A DNA stretch of 46,125 nt from an uncultured Mycoplasmatota bacterium (GTDB taxonomy: Bacteria; Bacillota_I; Bacilli_A; RF39; UBA660): positions 1 to 46,125 of the forward strand of contig USGP01000008.1 of the NCBI GenBank assembly GCA_900554315.1, given 5' to 3'. Shown here piece after piece: positions 8,250 to 15,664 of this stretch (positions within the stretch are counted from its first letter, which is position 1; the number at the start of each line of letters is the position of its first letter). Under the pieces are notes generated by a model. That model searched no databases. It worked only from the letters and a program-made list of their open reading frames with translations, and was not told the DNA's origin. The translations under genes were made by a program, and so were the position numbers.

Positions 8250-8493
8250 TCAATATCCAATGTTAGATTTGCATGGCTTTGATCGAGATTATGCAAGAAT
8301 TATGATTAATGATTTTATTAGAGATTGTTATATTATGAAGTCAAAGAAAGCTATTATCATACATGGCATTGGAACAGGTATTTTAAGAAAGACAACACAG
8401 ATGGTACTAAAAAGAAATCCATACGTTGAAGAAAGTAAGATTGATATATTTAATCCAGGTCAAACTATTGTATGTGTGAAGGATAGGCTTTAA
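8233..8493 (+). CDS. Stand-alone Smr domain protein
   Basis: An 86-residue protein that is essentially one Smr domain: LDLHGFDRDYARIMINDFI, then AIIIHGIGTGILR and a closing strand PGQTIVCVKDRL. The LDLHG and HGxGxGxLR motifs are intact. Smr domains, best known from the C-terminus of MutS2, nick or bind branched or structured nucleic acid; stand-alone forms include mRNA and ribosome-linked nucleases. It overlaps the PfkB gene, with ATG at 8233 or 8236, and has no strong ribosome site, so expression probably depends on translational coupling. No MutS2 gene is seen in this window, although the rnhC-cvpA-trxA region at the left is where mutS2 often lies. Confidence 0.85.
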   Translation: MMNLYNQYPMLDLHGFDRDYARIMINDFIRDCYIMKSKKAIIIHGIGTGILRKTTQMVLKRNPYVEESKIDIFNPGQTIVCVKDRL

Positions 8494-8494
8494 C

Positions 8495-8523
8495 TTGACT
8501 TTTTTATGTTTCGGTGCTAGTAT
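8495..8523 (+). promoter_or_regulatory. Promoter for the 8.5-13 kb operon
   Basis: TTGACT (8495-8500), a 17-base spacer ending TGC, then TAGTAT (8518-8523). Transcription would begin near 8530, which rules out a start at 8514 for the next gene. Confidence 0.75.
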
Positions 8524-8561
8524 ATAGGCACGATGTATTAGATGGAGGGGGAAGGTCCATT

Positions 8562-10091
8562 ATGTATAATGAACAATATGAATCAAAGGGGTTTGGTATC
8601 AAGGACTTTTTACTAAAGTTGCTTTTAGTATGTGTCTTTGCTTTTTTAGTTGCATGGCTTTTACCTAAGTTCATTGCTCCTGGTGTTATTACAAATGCTG
8701 AAGAAGCTCAAGTGGATTTATCACCACTTACTTCACAGATTTTTGCAGACAATTTGGAGCGTATGAAAGAAGCGGCTATTTCTTATTATACAGATGAAAG
8801 ACTTCCACAAGAAGTTGGAGAGTCTGATACAATGACTCTTAGCGATATGATTGGTAAGAAATTAATCGTTGCATTGATTGATAAGAATAATAAAGCTTGT
8901 GATGTCGATGAAAGTTATGTTAAAATTACAAAACTTGATAATGAATATCTATTAAAAGTTAATTTAAAAGATAGTGAAAAAGAAGATTATATTTTAGTAC
9001 ATTTAGGTTGCTATACCTATTGTGATGGTGCAATTTGTGAGAAGAAGGAAACTAGTGTAAATAATCAGGGCTCTAAACCATCCAGTGAAGTTCCTATTAA
9101 AGATGGTGTTGATAACACTGTTTATGTAGATGGGGATAATGATAATAATACAGAAAATCCTAGTGTAACTCCTGATACTCCAGATGAACCTGATGAGGAA
9201 TTACCAAATCCTGATGATACAGAAGAGCCTGATACTCCGGTTGAAGTTCCAGAAAAAGTAAAAGGATATTTATATGAATATCAAAAAAATCCAACTGCTA
9301 CTTTCTCTAAATGGTCAGACTGGTCTGATTGGACTAAAACAAGTTGTGCTACTCCAGAGTATAATTGTAATAGTAATGATCCTTCTTGTGTTAAGAAAGT
9401 ACAGAGATTTGATCGTAAAGAACAAATTGGTACATATTTGAAAAAATATGAAAAACAAAGACAAGTATTAACGAAGACAGGTTCTTATCAACAAAAATCT
9501 TGTTCTAACTTTAATTATTATATTATTTCTGATAAAACATATGCTACTACAACAACTACGACTTATAACGTTGTTCAAAATGTTATTACAACAACAGGTC
9601 AAGCTAGTGGTGGTGGCTGGGTATATAATGGTAGAGCAAGTTATAAGAATCCGCCAAGAGATACCGCTACTACCCAATATAAGTTTGTAGGTGCTAATTA
9701 TAGTTATTGTGAAGAAACTTGTACATCATTACCTGATTATTATTATGATTCTTATGTTTATAAGGGTGGTGGAAGTGGACTTTCTACTACAACAAGTACA
9801 ACTACTGTTCCAGCTGGTTCTTCTAGTAGTACTTCTTCATCTGGCTCAAGTTCTGTTCAGGTTTCATGTGGAAATGTCGTTACTAAGACAATTCCAATCT
9901 ATGATTATATTACTGTTTCAGAAGTTGCTACAAGAAGAGAACCTTTATATGGTACTGTATGTTATCAAAGTACCAAAACTAGAACTGTAACTAATACAGG
10001 TAAGACACAAGTTAAATGGAGTAAATATAACGATAAAGATTTATTAAATAATGGTTGGTATTATACCGGGGCTAAAAAGCCTATTAAGTAA
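8562..10091 (+). CDS. Membrane-anchored protein with a TSR-like Trp motif, unknown function
   Basis: I do not recognise this 509-residue protein. A short cytoplasmic start precedes one membrane helix (about residues 16-36). An extracytoplasmic region follows with YYTDERLPQEVG, DYILVHLGCYTYC and paired cysteines, a layout reminiscent of pilin-like or anchored envelope domains in related gut Bacillota. Next comes a Pro/Asp/Glu spacer of DTPDEPDEELP type, then WSDWSDWTKTSC, which resembles the layered Trp motif of thrombospondin type 1 repeats and is followed by several Cys. The last 200 residues are Thr/Ser/Tyr-rich and end KWSKYNDKDLLNNGWYYTG. The ATG at 8562 follows GAAGGT and is the first start after the promoter. 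It is in an operon with the next gene, 12 bases apart. Probably a surface protein; function unknown. Confidence 0.6.
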   Translation: MYNEQYESKGFGIKDFLLKLLLVCVFAFLVAWLLPKFIAPGVITNAEEAQVDLSPLTSQIFADNLERMKEAAISYYTDERLPQEVGESDTMTLSDMIGKKLIVALIDKNNKACDVDESYVKITKLDNEYLLKVNLKDSEKEDYILVHLGCYTYCDGAICEKKETSVNNQGSKPSSEVPIKDGVDNTVYVDGDNDNNTENPSVTPDTPDEPDEELPNPDDTEEPDTPVEVPEKVKGYLYEYQKNPTATFSKWSDWSDWTKTSCATPEYNCNSNDPSCVKKVQRFDRKEQIGTYLKKYEKQRQVLTKTGSYQQKSCSNFNYYIISDKTYATTTTTTYNVVQNVITTTGQASGGGWVYNGRASYKNPPRDTATTQYKFVGANYSYCEETCTSLPDYYYDSYVYKGGGSGLSTTTSTTTVPAGSSSSTSSSGSSSVQVSCGNVVTKTIPIYDYITVSEVATRREPLYGTVCYQSTKTRTVTNTGKTQVKWSKYNDKDLLNNGWYYTGAKKPIK

Positions 10092-10103
10092 GGGGGTTAA
10101 CCG

Positions 10104-13007
10104 ATGAATACTAAAAAGGTTGTAAATATTGTTAGCTTTCAAGTAACTGATGTTGTTGGAAGTACAAAAACTAACTGGAATCAGGCTATTGTCTTTTATG
10201 ATGATGGTACTGCTAGAATTGAAACTGTTGATGGAGCAAAGGCAATTGCTGATATAGCTGGTATTAAAGTTGTAAATACAGATACTAGTGATTTAACAAA
10301 AAATTATACTTATTATAAGACTATTCCTGGATATCATCCTGGTATGATGGTACCTAAAACTAAAGCCGAGTTAGTTACGGAAAAAGATGCGAAGGCATTT
10401 GATCCATCTACTTTTATTCCTAAACCTGAAGAAGTTTCTGGTGATAGTTCTTCAGACGAAGATACAACTTCTTCAACTGGTGAGGAAGATACTGCTACTT
10501 CTTCAACTTCTGATGAAGATTCAACTTCTGATGATTCTGATGATGAAGAAGACAGTTCTTCTAAAGATACAGATGATGAAGATGATAAAGAGGATTCTAC
10601 TGTCATCCCTCCTAAGCCTATTATTCCTGGCAAAGAAGAAGATGAGGATGATGAAGATGATTATGATGAAGATGATGAATATGATGAACCTAAAAAAAGA
10701 AAAGGTTTATTAGGACTTTTAGCTACTCCTTTTGTTGGATTAGCTGGTTGGGCTACTAAGAAATTTCTTAATAAGCCAAAAGAAAAGAAACTTAGTTATA
10801 AAATCAAAAATTTCTTTACTGGTAAAGCTGACAAGGTGAAAGAAAAGGCTTCTAGTACAGTAAAAGATGCTTTTTATCCTGATAGTGTAGAAAAAACTGT
10901 TTCTATGCCTAAAACTAGTACTTCTAAGAAGAAAAAATCTAAGACTAGTAAAGCTTCTACTGGTAAAACTACAAAAACTAGTAAGTTTTTTAAAGCTAGT
11001 AAGAAAAAGAAGAAGGGTTCTAAAAAAGGATTATTTGCAAGAATAGGGGCTGCGGCAACAGCATGTTTAGTTGCTCTTGGACTTGTGAGTTGTTCTGCAC
11101 CTAACGTTTCTAATCCTAATACTGAAGCTACTACAGCTTCTCAAACTGCAACTGATGAAGATGTAAATGGCCTTACTGATGAAGAATTAGTTCAAAGAAT
11201 TCAAAATGGAGAATATTCTTTAGAAGAAGTTAAAGAGATGCTTTTATCTGGTAAGATTACAAATGATATTTTAGATGGTTTATCTTTTGATCAATTGGTT
11301 GAAGTTAGTCATTCTGAAATTCAACAACAAGAAATGTCTAAAATTGGTAACTATTTAGATTACTTTAATGGTACATTTGCAGATTATTATTTAGAGTCTA
11401 GTCATCCAGATGTACGTGCTGCTCTTAGTTGGGAAGAAGTATCTGCTATTAATTTAGCTTATAATGAGTTTAGTAAAGAAGATATTAGAGCTATCTTTAA
11501 TGGATATGAAGTAAATTCTGCTGATTTTACATCTGCTTATAAAGAAGCTACTTTACAGTTAATGGGCGCTTTTGTATTAGAATCAAGAGATATGCCTGTT
11601 AATTTAGATCAATTATTAAATACACAAGAGGGTAAAGATTTTTATAATAAATATAATGATTTATTCTTAAGATGTAAGGAGACTACTGGACAAGATCAAA
11701 TTAATGCAGTAAATGCTTTTTATCAAGAATTGTATAAAGATTATCCAATTAGTTCTGAAGTAAGAGAAGTTGGAATCTCTCATGCTGAATCTCGTGATGA
11801 TATTGAAGCTTATAAATTATCTGTTACTCCTATGGTAGCAGCTGCTGAAATGATGTTCCAAAACTTAGAAATTGATCATACATTATCAGATCAAGCTATT
11901 GCTTACTTTAATGATTTAGGTTTATGTGAATTTGCTCAAGGTTCTTTTGATAGAGCTGAAAAAATCACTTTATGTGTGGATGAAGATGAAACTTTACCAA
12001 CATATGAGCAATTTGCTAATGCCAAGATTGAAGAGTTAAAGAAAGCTGATCATTATTTCTCTAGTGATAAAGAACGTGACTTAAGTCAATATGATTTATT
12101 CCAAAAATGGGTAAATGGTCACTTTAATCTTGATGCAGCTGGTGAGTTTGTAATGGGTGGAAGTATTAGTCAAACCGTTTCTTCAAAAGTTGTTGACACT
12201 TATACGACATCTTCTACTACTTATAGTACTGAACATTCTGAAGGATATGGTACTAGAGAAGAAGCAGTAGCAGCTGTTGGTGAAGAAGAAGTTAGAAGAC
12301 AAGAAGAGGCTATTAATAATCAATTTGATCAATGGAATCAAGCTCAAAAAGAACAAGGAGAAGCAGAAGCTGAACAAAATCGTCAAGAATTACAAGATCA
12401 GGCTGATAAAGAGGCTGAAGAAATTCGTGATGAGATTGAAAAAGATGATCAAGATATGCAAGAGGATATTGATCATGCTAATGACCAAATAGATCAAAAT
12501 AATAGTGATAATAATCCAGATAATGATACATCTGTTAATGAAGATGATTTTGGTGATCATGATGTTGATTTTGATGACCAACATTCTGATAATCAGGGTA
12601 ACTTAGATGATAGTGTTGAAGATATTACACAAGATGGAACTGGTGCTAATCAAGATTTACCAGATCCTAACCAAAGTGGACAAGATTTAGATAATAATGA
12701 ACCTGAATATAATGGTTCTACATCATCTGGTACTACTACTGGTGGAAGTTCTTCTACTACAACACCATCAACTACAGAGCCTACTGTTACACAAACACCT
12801 TCTGGAGTTACTATTGTGGAATCAGAAGAGCCTGTTGCTGAGACTCCACAAGAGACTTATTCAGCACCAGCTCAAACTACTACACAATCTTCTACCACAG
12901 CAAGTAGTTCAGTTTCAACTAATGAAGAGATTGCTGATGCCATAGTTGAAGATATGGCTAATAATCCTACGCAAACGGAAGAAGAAGTGTTTGTTTACAC
13001 AAAATAA
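10104..13007 (+). CDS. Large low-complexity protein with an internal hydrophobic segment, unknown function
   Basis: An unrecognised 967-residue protein with clear zones. Residues 1-110 look like a small folded domain (VVNIVSFQVTDVVGSTKTNW). About 110-200 is extremely acidic and Ser/Thr-rich. About 200-225 is hydrophobic (GLLGLLATPFVGLAGWATKK). About 225-310 is Lys/Ser/Thr-rich. About 311-330 is a hydrophobic helix ending LGLVSC (Cys330), like a lipobox placed internally. About 345-700 is a mostly alpha-helical region. The tail is Gln/Asp/Glu-rich, then Thr/Ser/Pro-rich. The zoning suggests an envelope-spanning protein with an intracellular charged part and a long external part. GGGGG precedes the ATG. 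It is the second gene of the operon and ends in a strong terminator. Confidence 0.6.
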   Translation: MNTKKVVNIVSFQVTDVVGSTKTNWNQAIVFYDDGTARIETVDGAKAIADIAGIKVVNTDTSDLTKNYTYYKTIPGYHPGMMVPKTKAELVTEKDAKAFDPSTFIPKPEEVSGDSSSDEDTTSSTGEEDTATSSTSDEDSTSDDSDDEEDSSSKDTDDEDDKEDSTVIPPKPIIPGKEEDEDDEDDYDEDDEYDEPKKRKGLLGLLATPFVGLAGWATKKFLNKPKEKKLSYKIKNFFTGKADKVKEKASSTVKDAFYPDSVEKTVSMPKTSTSKKKKSKTSKASTGKTTKTSKFFKASKKKKKGSKKGLFARIGAAATACLVALGLVSCSAPNVSNPNTEATTASQTATDEDVNGLTDEELVQRIQNGEYSLEEVKEMLLSGKITNDILDGLSFDQLVEVSHSEIQQQEMSKIGNYLDYFNGTFADYYLESSHPDVRAALSWEEVSAINLAYNEFSKEDIRAIFNGYEVNSADFTSAYKEATLQLMGAFVLESRDMPVNLDQLLNTQEGKDFYNKYNDLFLRCKETTGQDQINAVNAFYQELYKDYPISSEVREVGISHAESRDDIEAYKLSVTPMVAAAEMMFQNLEIDHTLSDQAIAYFNDLGLCEFAQGSFDRAEKITLCVDEDETLPTYEQFANAKIEELKKADHYFSSDKERDLSQYDLFQKWVNGHFNLDAAGEFVMGGSISQTVSSKVVDTYTTSSTTYSTEHSEGYGTREEAVAAVGEEEVRRQEEAINNQFDQWNQAQKEQGEAEAEQNRQELQDQADKEAEEIRDEIEKDDQDMQEDIDHANDQIDQNNSDNNPDNDTSVNEDDFGDHDVDFDDQHSDNQGNLDDSVEDITQDGTGANQDLPDPNQSGQDLDNNEPEYNGSTSSGTTTGGSSSTTTPSTTEPTVTQTPSGVTIVESEEPVAETPQETYSAPAQTTTQSSTTASSSVSTNEEIADAIVEDMANNPTQTEEEVFVYTK

Positions 13008-13029
13008 GGAGATTTTCTCCTTATTTTTT
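13001..13029 (+). terminator. Strong terminator ending the 8.5-13 kb operon
   Basis: A twelve-base stem (13001-13012 with 13016-13027) around a TTT loop, then further T. The TAA stop (13005-13007) lies inside the stem. Confidence 0.9.
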
Positions 13030-13037
13030 ATTTAAAT

Positions 13038-13066
13038 TTGACATTTTTAAACTTCTATGATATAAT
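13038..13066 (+). promoter_or_regulatory. Consensus sigma-A promoter
   Basis: TTGACA (13038-13043), a 17-base spacer, TATAAT (13061-13066), preceded by TGA (extended -10). Drives the small gene at 13135. Confidence 0.9.
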
Positions 13067-13073
13067 ATGTTTA

Positions 13074-13102
13074 CTTCAAGGATAGAGGGGTTCTAACTGA
13101 AG
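13074..13102 (+). promoter_or_regulatory. Possible structured 5' leader hairpin
   Basis: Right at the predicted transcript start, CTTCA pairs with TGAAG (13098-13102), and TAGA (13083-13086) pairs with TCTA (13092-13095) around a GGGGT loop. This could be a stabilising 5' hairpin or a binding site; no known riboswitch is recognised. Confidence 0.3.
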
Positions 13103-13134
13103 CAATACTTATGTATCAGGGAGGTTGAATATAT

Positions 13135-13557
13135 ATGGATAAAGATAGTTTTATATTTGAGTATTTGGATGAAAATGATTTTAGAAAAAAAGAACGTTCT
13201 GTGCGTAAATACAATATGCTTGCTTATAAGAAATTGACTTTTTCTTATTATCCTGAATTAAGAAAGGGTAATTTCTTAGGAAAAGAAGTTTCTAGAGATG
13301 AAAAGAGTCATACTGTTTCTTATGAGTTGAAATTGCCTACTGATGATTTATTTGCTAAAGTTCATGGTGAAATTATGTTACATTACACGGTTTATTTAGA
13401 AAAGCATATTATTCTTTTAACTAATATTACACCTGAAGGTATTTTAGATGAGGGACATCGTGCAGAGTTATCTACTTATAAAGGTGTTATGATTTCTAAA
13501 GCTCATCCTGAGAAAGATATGTTTAAGATTAATTTACTTAATATGTTAGGAAAATAA
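13135..13557 (+). CDS. Small hypothetical protein
   Basis: A 140-residue soluble protein that I do not recognise. It is rich in Lys, Glu, Tyr and His, has no signal peptide or membrane segment, and alternates strand-like stretches (HTVSYELKLPTDDLFAKV, HYTVYLEKHIILLTNI), suggesting a compact alpha/beta fold. GGGAGG lies before the ATG. A consensus promoter and a 65-base leader indicate good expression. It is convergent with the SDR gene and shares a bidirectional terminator with it. The gene is real on promoter, ribosome site and codon use; the function is unknown. Confidence 0.6.
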   Translation: MDKDSFIFEYLDENDFRKKERSVRKYNMLAYKKLTFSYYPELRKGNFLGKEVSRDEKSHTVSYELKLPTDDLFAKVHGEIMLHYTVYLEKHIILLTNITPEGILDEGHRAELSTYKGVMISKAHPEKDMFKINLLNMLGK

Positions 13558-13587
13558 AAAATTAGATATTTCTATCTAATTTTTTTC
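13556..13587. terminator. Bidirectional terminator between convergent genes
   Basis: AAAAAATTAGATA (13556-13568) pairs with TATCTAATTTTTT (13573-13585) around TTTC. A-rich and T-rich flanks let it serve both strands. Confidence 0.85.
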
Positions 13588-13589
13588 TT

Positions 13590-14621
13590 TTATAATAATT
13601 CTGGTTTGTCATCGGAATCTTTTTGTTCTTCTGCTTTTTTGTTTTCAGTTTCTTCTTGTTTGTTTTCAGTTTCTTCTTGTTTGTTTTCTTCTTTCTTTGT
13701 ATCTGATGTTTTATTTTCTGTATTGTTAAGGGGTTCTAGTTGTTTGGCTAATTGTTTTTGAATAAATCCTAAATTAAATATTTTTAGGCCAACTGGCATA
13801 TTCATTCTATCTTTTTTCATTTTTAAACGTACCATAGCATTTGCTCCGGCATCTACGATTAGTGGTAATCCAGTAATGAAACTTGCCATTTCACTATTTA
13901 AGAATATTAATGGCTCGGCCATTTCTTTTGGCGTTGCTAGACGTTTTGCTGTTCCTGTTTCTGATACTAAAGCATCCATACCACCAGCTTCTACTTCGAA
14001 TTCTTTTTTCATACCAGTATCTGTACTACCAGGTAGTAGAGCATTGACTCTTATTTTTTTTGGTCCTAATTCAATTGCAAGTTTGGCCATGTAATAATTA
14101 AGTGCTCTTTTTGAAAGAGGGTAGGCCATCATTCCTAATGTGTCCTCCTTGGCTTGTTCGTGTAATGCTTTTTCCATTTCTTCCCAGGTAGTTGCATTGG
14201 TAAATTTTTCAAATTCATTTGCATATTTATCCCAGTATAGACCACCAGTTGAAGTTACGTAGGAAATTGTTCCTCCATAGGACATTCTGTTTTTTAAATA
14301 TTCTTCTGTAATATATTTATTAGCAATATAGTTTACTGTAAATGTTTTATAATAATTAGTTTTAGCTCCAGATAAACCAGCAACACCAAAGAAGGAATCG
14401 ATATGTCCAGGAATTTCTTCCATGGCTGTATCAATTGATTCTTTACTGCTTAAATCAGTTTCAATAAATTTTTTTACTCCAGGTATTTCTATTTTTGTAA
14501 TATCTAGGGCGTATACTTCTGCTTCTAATTCTACAAGTAATTCAGCAGTTGCTTTTCCTATTCCGGATGCTGCTCCTGTAACAACACATACTTTGTTTTT
14601 ATATCCAAAATAATCTTTCAT
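13590..14621 (-). CDS. Short-chain dehydrogenase/reductase with a charged C-terminal tail
   Basis: A 343-residue SDR. The NAD(P)-binding motif VVTGAASGIGKATAEL is near the N-terminus, Asp at the end of strand 2 (VYALD) favours NAD, and the catalytic Tyr-Lys pair is in YPLSKRALNYYMAK, followed by VNALLPGSTDT. An insertion before the active-site helix and the overall layout resemble the hydroxysteroid dehydrogenase type of SDR, but the substrate is unknown. The normal SDR ends near residue 270; a further 70 residues follow, including a Glu/Lys/Gln tail with the heptad KQEETEN repeated. GGAGGG lies before the ATG. It is alone on the minus strand and convergent with the preceding gene. The enzyme class is secure; the tail is odd and likely disordered. 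Confidence 0.85.
   Translation of the reverse strand: MKDYFGYKNKVCVVTGAASGIGKATAELLVELEAEVYALDITKIEIPGVKKFIETDLSSKESIDTAMEEIPGHIDSFFGVAGLSGAKTNYYKTFTVNYIANKYITEEYLKNRMSYGGTISYVTSTGGLYWDKYANEFEKFTNATTWEEMEKALHEQAKEDTLGMMAYPLSKRALNYYMAKLAIELGPKKIRVNALLPGSTDTGMKKEFEVEAGGMDALVSETGTAKRLATPKEMAEPLIFLNSEMASFITGLPLIVDAGANAMVRLKMKKDRMNMPVGLKIFNLGFIQKQLAKQLEPLNNTENKTSDTKKEENKQEETENKQEETENKKAEEQKDSDDKPELL
13641..13688 (-). repeat. 21-base tandem repeat in the SDR tail
   Basis: A 21-base unit occurs twice in full (13641-13661, 13662-13682) plus a 6-base partial, coding for the seven-residue unit KQEETEN in frame. Copy number could vary by slippage without a frameshift. Confidence 0.8.
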
Positions 14622-14727
14622 TTATTATCCCTCCAATCTTATTTTATCACGTATTTTTTTTATGCAATTATCTATTTTTTATACTTTACAAAATATTACA
14701 TTTTTTTGTTGTTTTTTTGGGGAAATG

Positions 14728-14736
14728 TGTTATAAT
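14728..14736 (+). promoter_or_regulatory. Extended -10 promoter
   Basis: TGT-TATAAT, 22 bases before the ATG at 14759. A TTGTTG at 14706 is two bases too far for an ideal -35. Confidence 0.65.
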
Positions 14737-14758
14737 ATGCAATCGGGAGAGTGAAATT

Positions 14759-15397
14759 ATGCAAAAACAAAGTGATTCTGCTTTGTTACAAGAAAAAACA
14801 TTAGTCGATTATTGTGATGATTGGCTTGCCCAATATCATGATGCTTATGATGTAATGAATCGAATATGCTCAAGTTCAAAAGGGAATCGTTATTCTTTAT
14901 CTATGGCTACTAGTGTTAATCTAGAACATGATGAAAGAGGGGACTTTTATTCTTTCCATTTAGATATGTTTAATGGTGCTGGAGATTTATTTTTATCTGG
15001 CCCATATTTAGAAATGAATGCTGATAATATTGAAGAAGTTTCTTATTTAGTTTCTTCTATGATGGCATTTCATATGAAAGAACAAAAATGTCGTTTTTCT
15101 TCTCCTTTTTCAGGAAAAGATATTGTCTCAAAGCCAAGATTGCTAGAATCGTATCGACCAGCACTGGTTTCTTTAGATGTTTCAGATTGTTTATTAAATC
15201 CTTATATTAGTCAAGTGGTTGCCAACCAAGTTTATTATGGTAATGGGGATAATTTTGATGACTTACTTGTATTATATAATCGGTTTACTGCTGAGACTCA
15301 AGACCATGTTTTAGATCAAAGATTTATAGATTCCTTAAATAATAGTTCAGAGCATACTTCCAACGTTTTATCATTTGGTAATGTTCAAAAGAGATAA
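14759..15397 (+). CDS. Hypothetical protein
   Basis: A 212-residue soluble protein I do not recognise. It opens MQKQSDSALLQEKTLVDYCDD and has no signal peptide or membrane helix. The central part (YSLSMATSVNLEHDERGDF, FHLDMFNGAGDLFLSGPYL) looks like beta strands, followed by helices. The start at 14759 is chosen because GGGAG (14745-14749) precedes it and the promoter -10 ends at 14736, so the longer frame from 14717 would begin upstream of transcription. It is monocistronic, with its own promoter and a terminator overlapping its stop codon. Function unknown. Confidence 0.6.
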   Translation: MQKQSDSALLQEKTLVDYCDDWLAQYHDAYDVMNRICSSSKGNRYSLSMATSVNLEHDERGDFYSFHLDMFNGAGDLFLSGPYLEMNADNIEEVSYLVSSMMAFHMKEQKCRFSSPFSGKDIVSKPRLLESYRPALVSLDVSDCLLNPYISQVVANQVYYGNGDNFDDLLVLYNRFTAETQDHVLDQRFIDSLNNSSEHTSNVLSFGNVQKR

Positions 15398-15412
15398 AAA
15401 TCTCTTTTTTTT
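15387..15412 (+). terminator. Terminator after the 14.8 kb gene
   Basis: AAAAGAGAT (15387-15395) pairs with ATCTCTTTT (15400-15408), AAAA loop, T run to 15412. The TAA stop (15395-15397) is at the loop edge. Confidence 0.85.
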
Positions 15413-15442
15413 ATTGTCTTTTTTCTTTATATATGATAAACT

Positions 15443-15448
15443 TATACT
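15443..15448 (+). promoter_or_regulatory. -10 element for the tRNA gene
   Basis: TATACT ends 12 bases before the mature tRNA 5' end. No good -35 at 17 bases. Confidence 0.4.
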
Positions 15449-15460
15449 GTTCACGGAGAT

Positions 15461-15537
15461 GCCATGTTGGTGAAGTGGTTTAACACGCCGCCCTCTCAAG
15501 GCGGTATACACGGGTTCGAACCCCGTACATGGTACCA
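15461..15537 (+). tRNA. tRNA-Glu, anticodon CTC
   Basis: The acceptor arm GCCATGT (15461-15467) pairs with ACATGGT (15527-15533, one G-U), followed by discriminator A and an encoded CCA. The anticodon stem CCGCC/GGCGG (15488-15492 and 15500-15504) encloses loop CTCTCAA, so the anticodon is CTC at 15495-15497, reading GAG. The T arm ACGGG-TTCGAAC-CCCGT is complete. The D-arm pattern TTGGTGAAGTGGTTTAA is typical of bacterial tRNA-Glu. It stands alone, with its own -10 and a double terminator. Confidence 0.95.
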
Positions 15538-15547
15538 GTTGTTTATT

Positions 15548-15592
15548 ACTCATTTATGAGTTTTTTATCAATCCTTTTTGGATTGTTTTTTT
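15548..15592 (+). terminator. Tandem double terminator after tRNA-Glu
   Basis: First hairpin ACTCA-TTTA-TGAGT (15548-15561) with six T. Second hairpin CAATCC-TTTTT-GGATTG (15569-15585) with seven T. Confidence 0.85.
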
Positions 15593-15603
15593 ATTCTAGT
15601 TTA

Positions 15604-15632
15604 TTGACTTCTATTCTATTCCATATTATAGT
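15604..15632 (+). promoter_or_regulatory. Promoter for corA
   Basis: TTGACT (15604-15609), a 17-base spacer, TATAGT (15627-15632). Confidence 0.75.
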
Positions 15633-15664
15633 TAAATATAGAGTAGAATAAGAGGGTGTTTGTT

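Noticed and set aside
10334..10633. Serine-rich open frame on the minus strand
   Set aside because: It is the reverse of an Asp/Glu/Ser-rich coding stretch and has no ribosome site.
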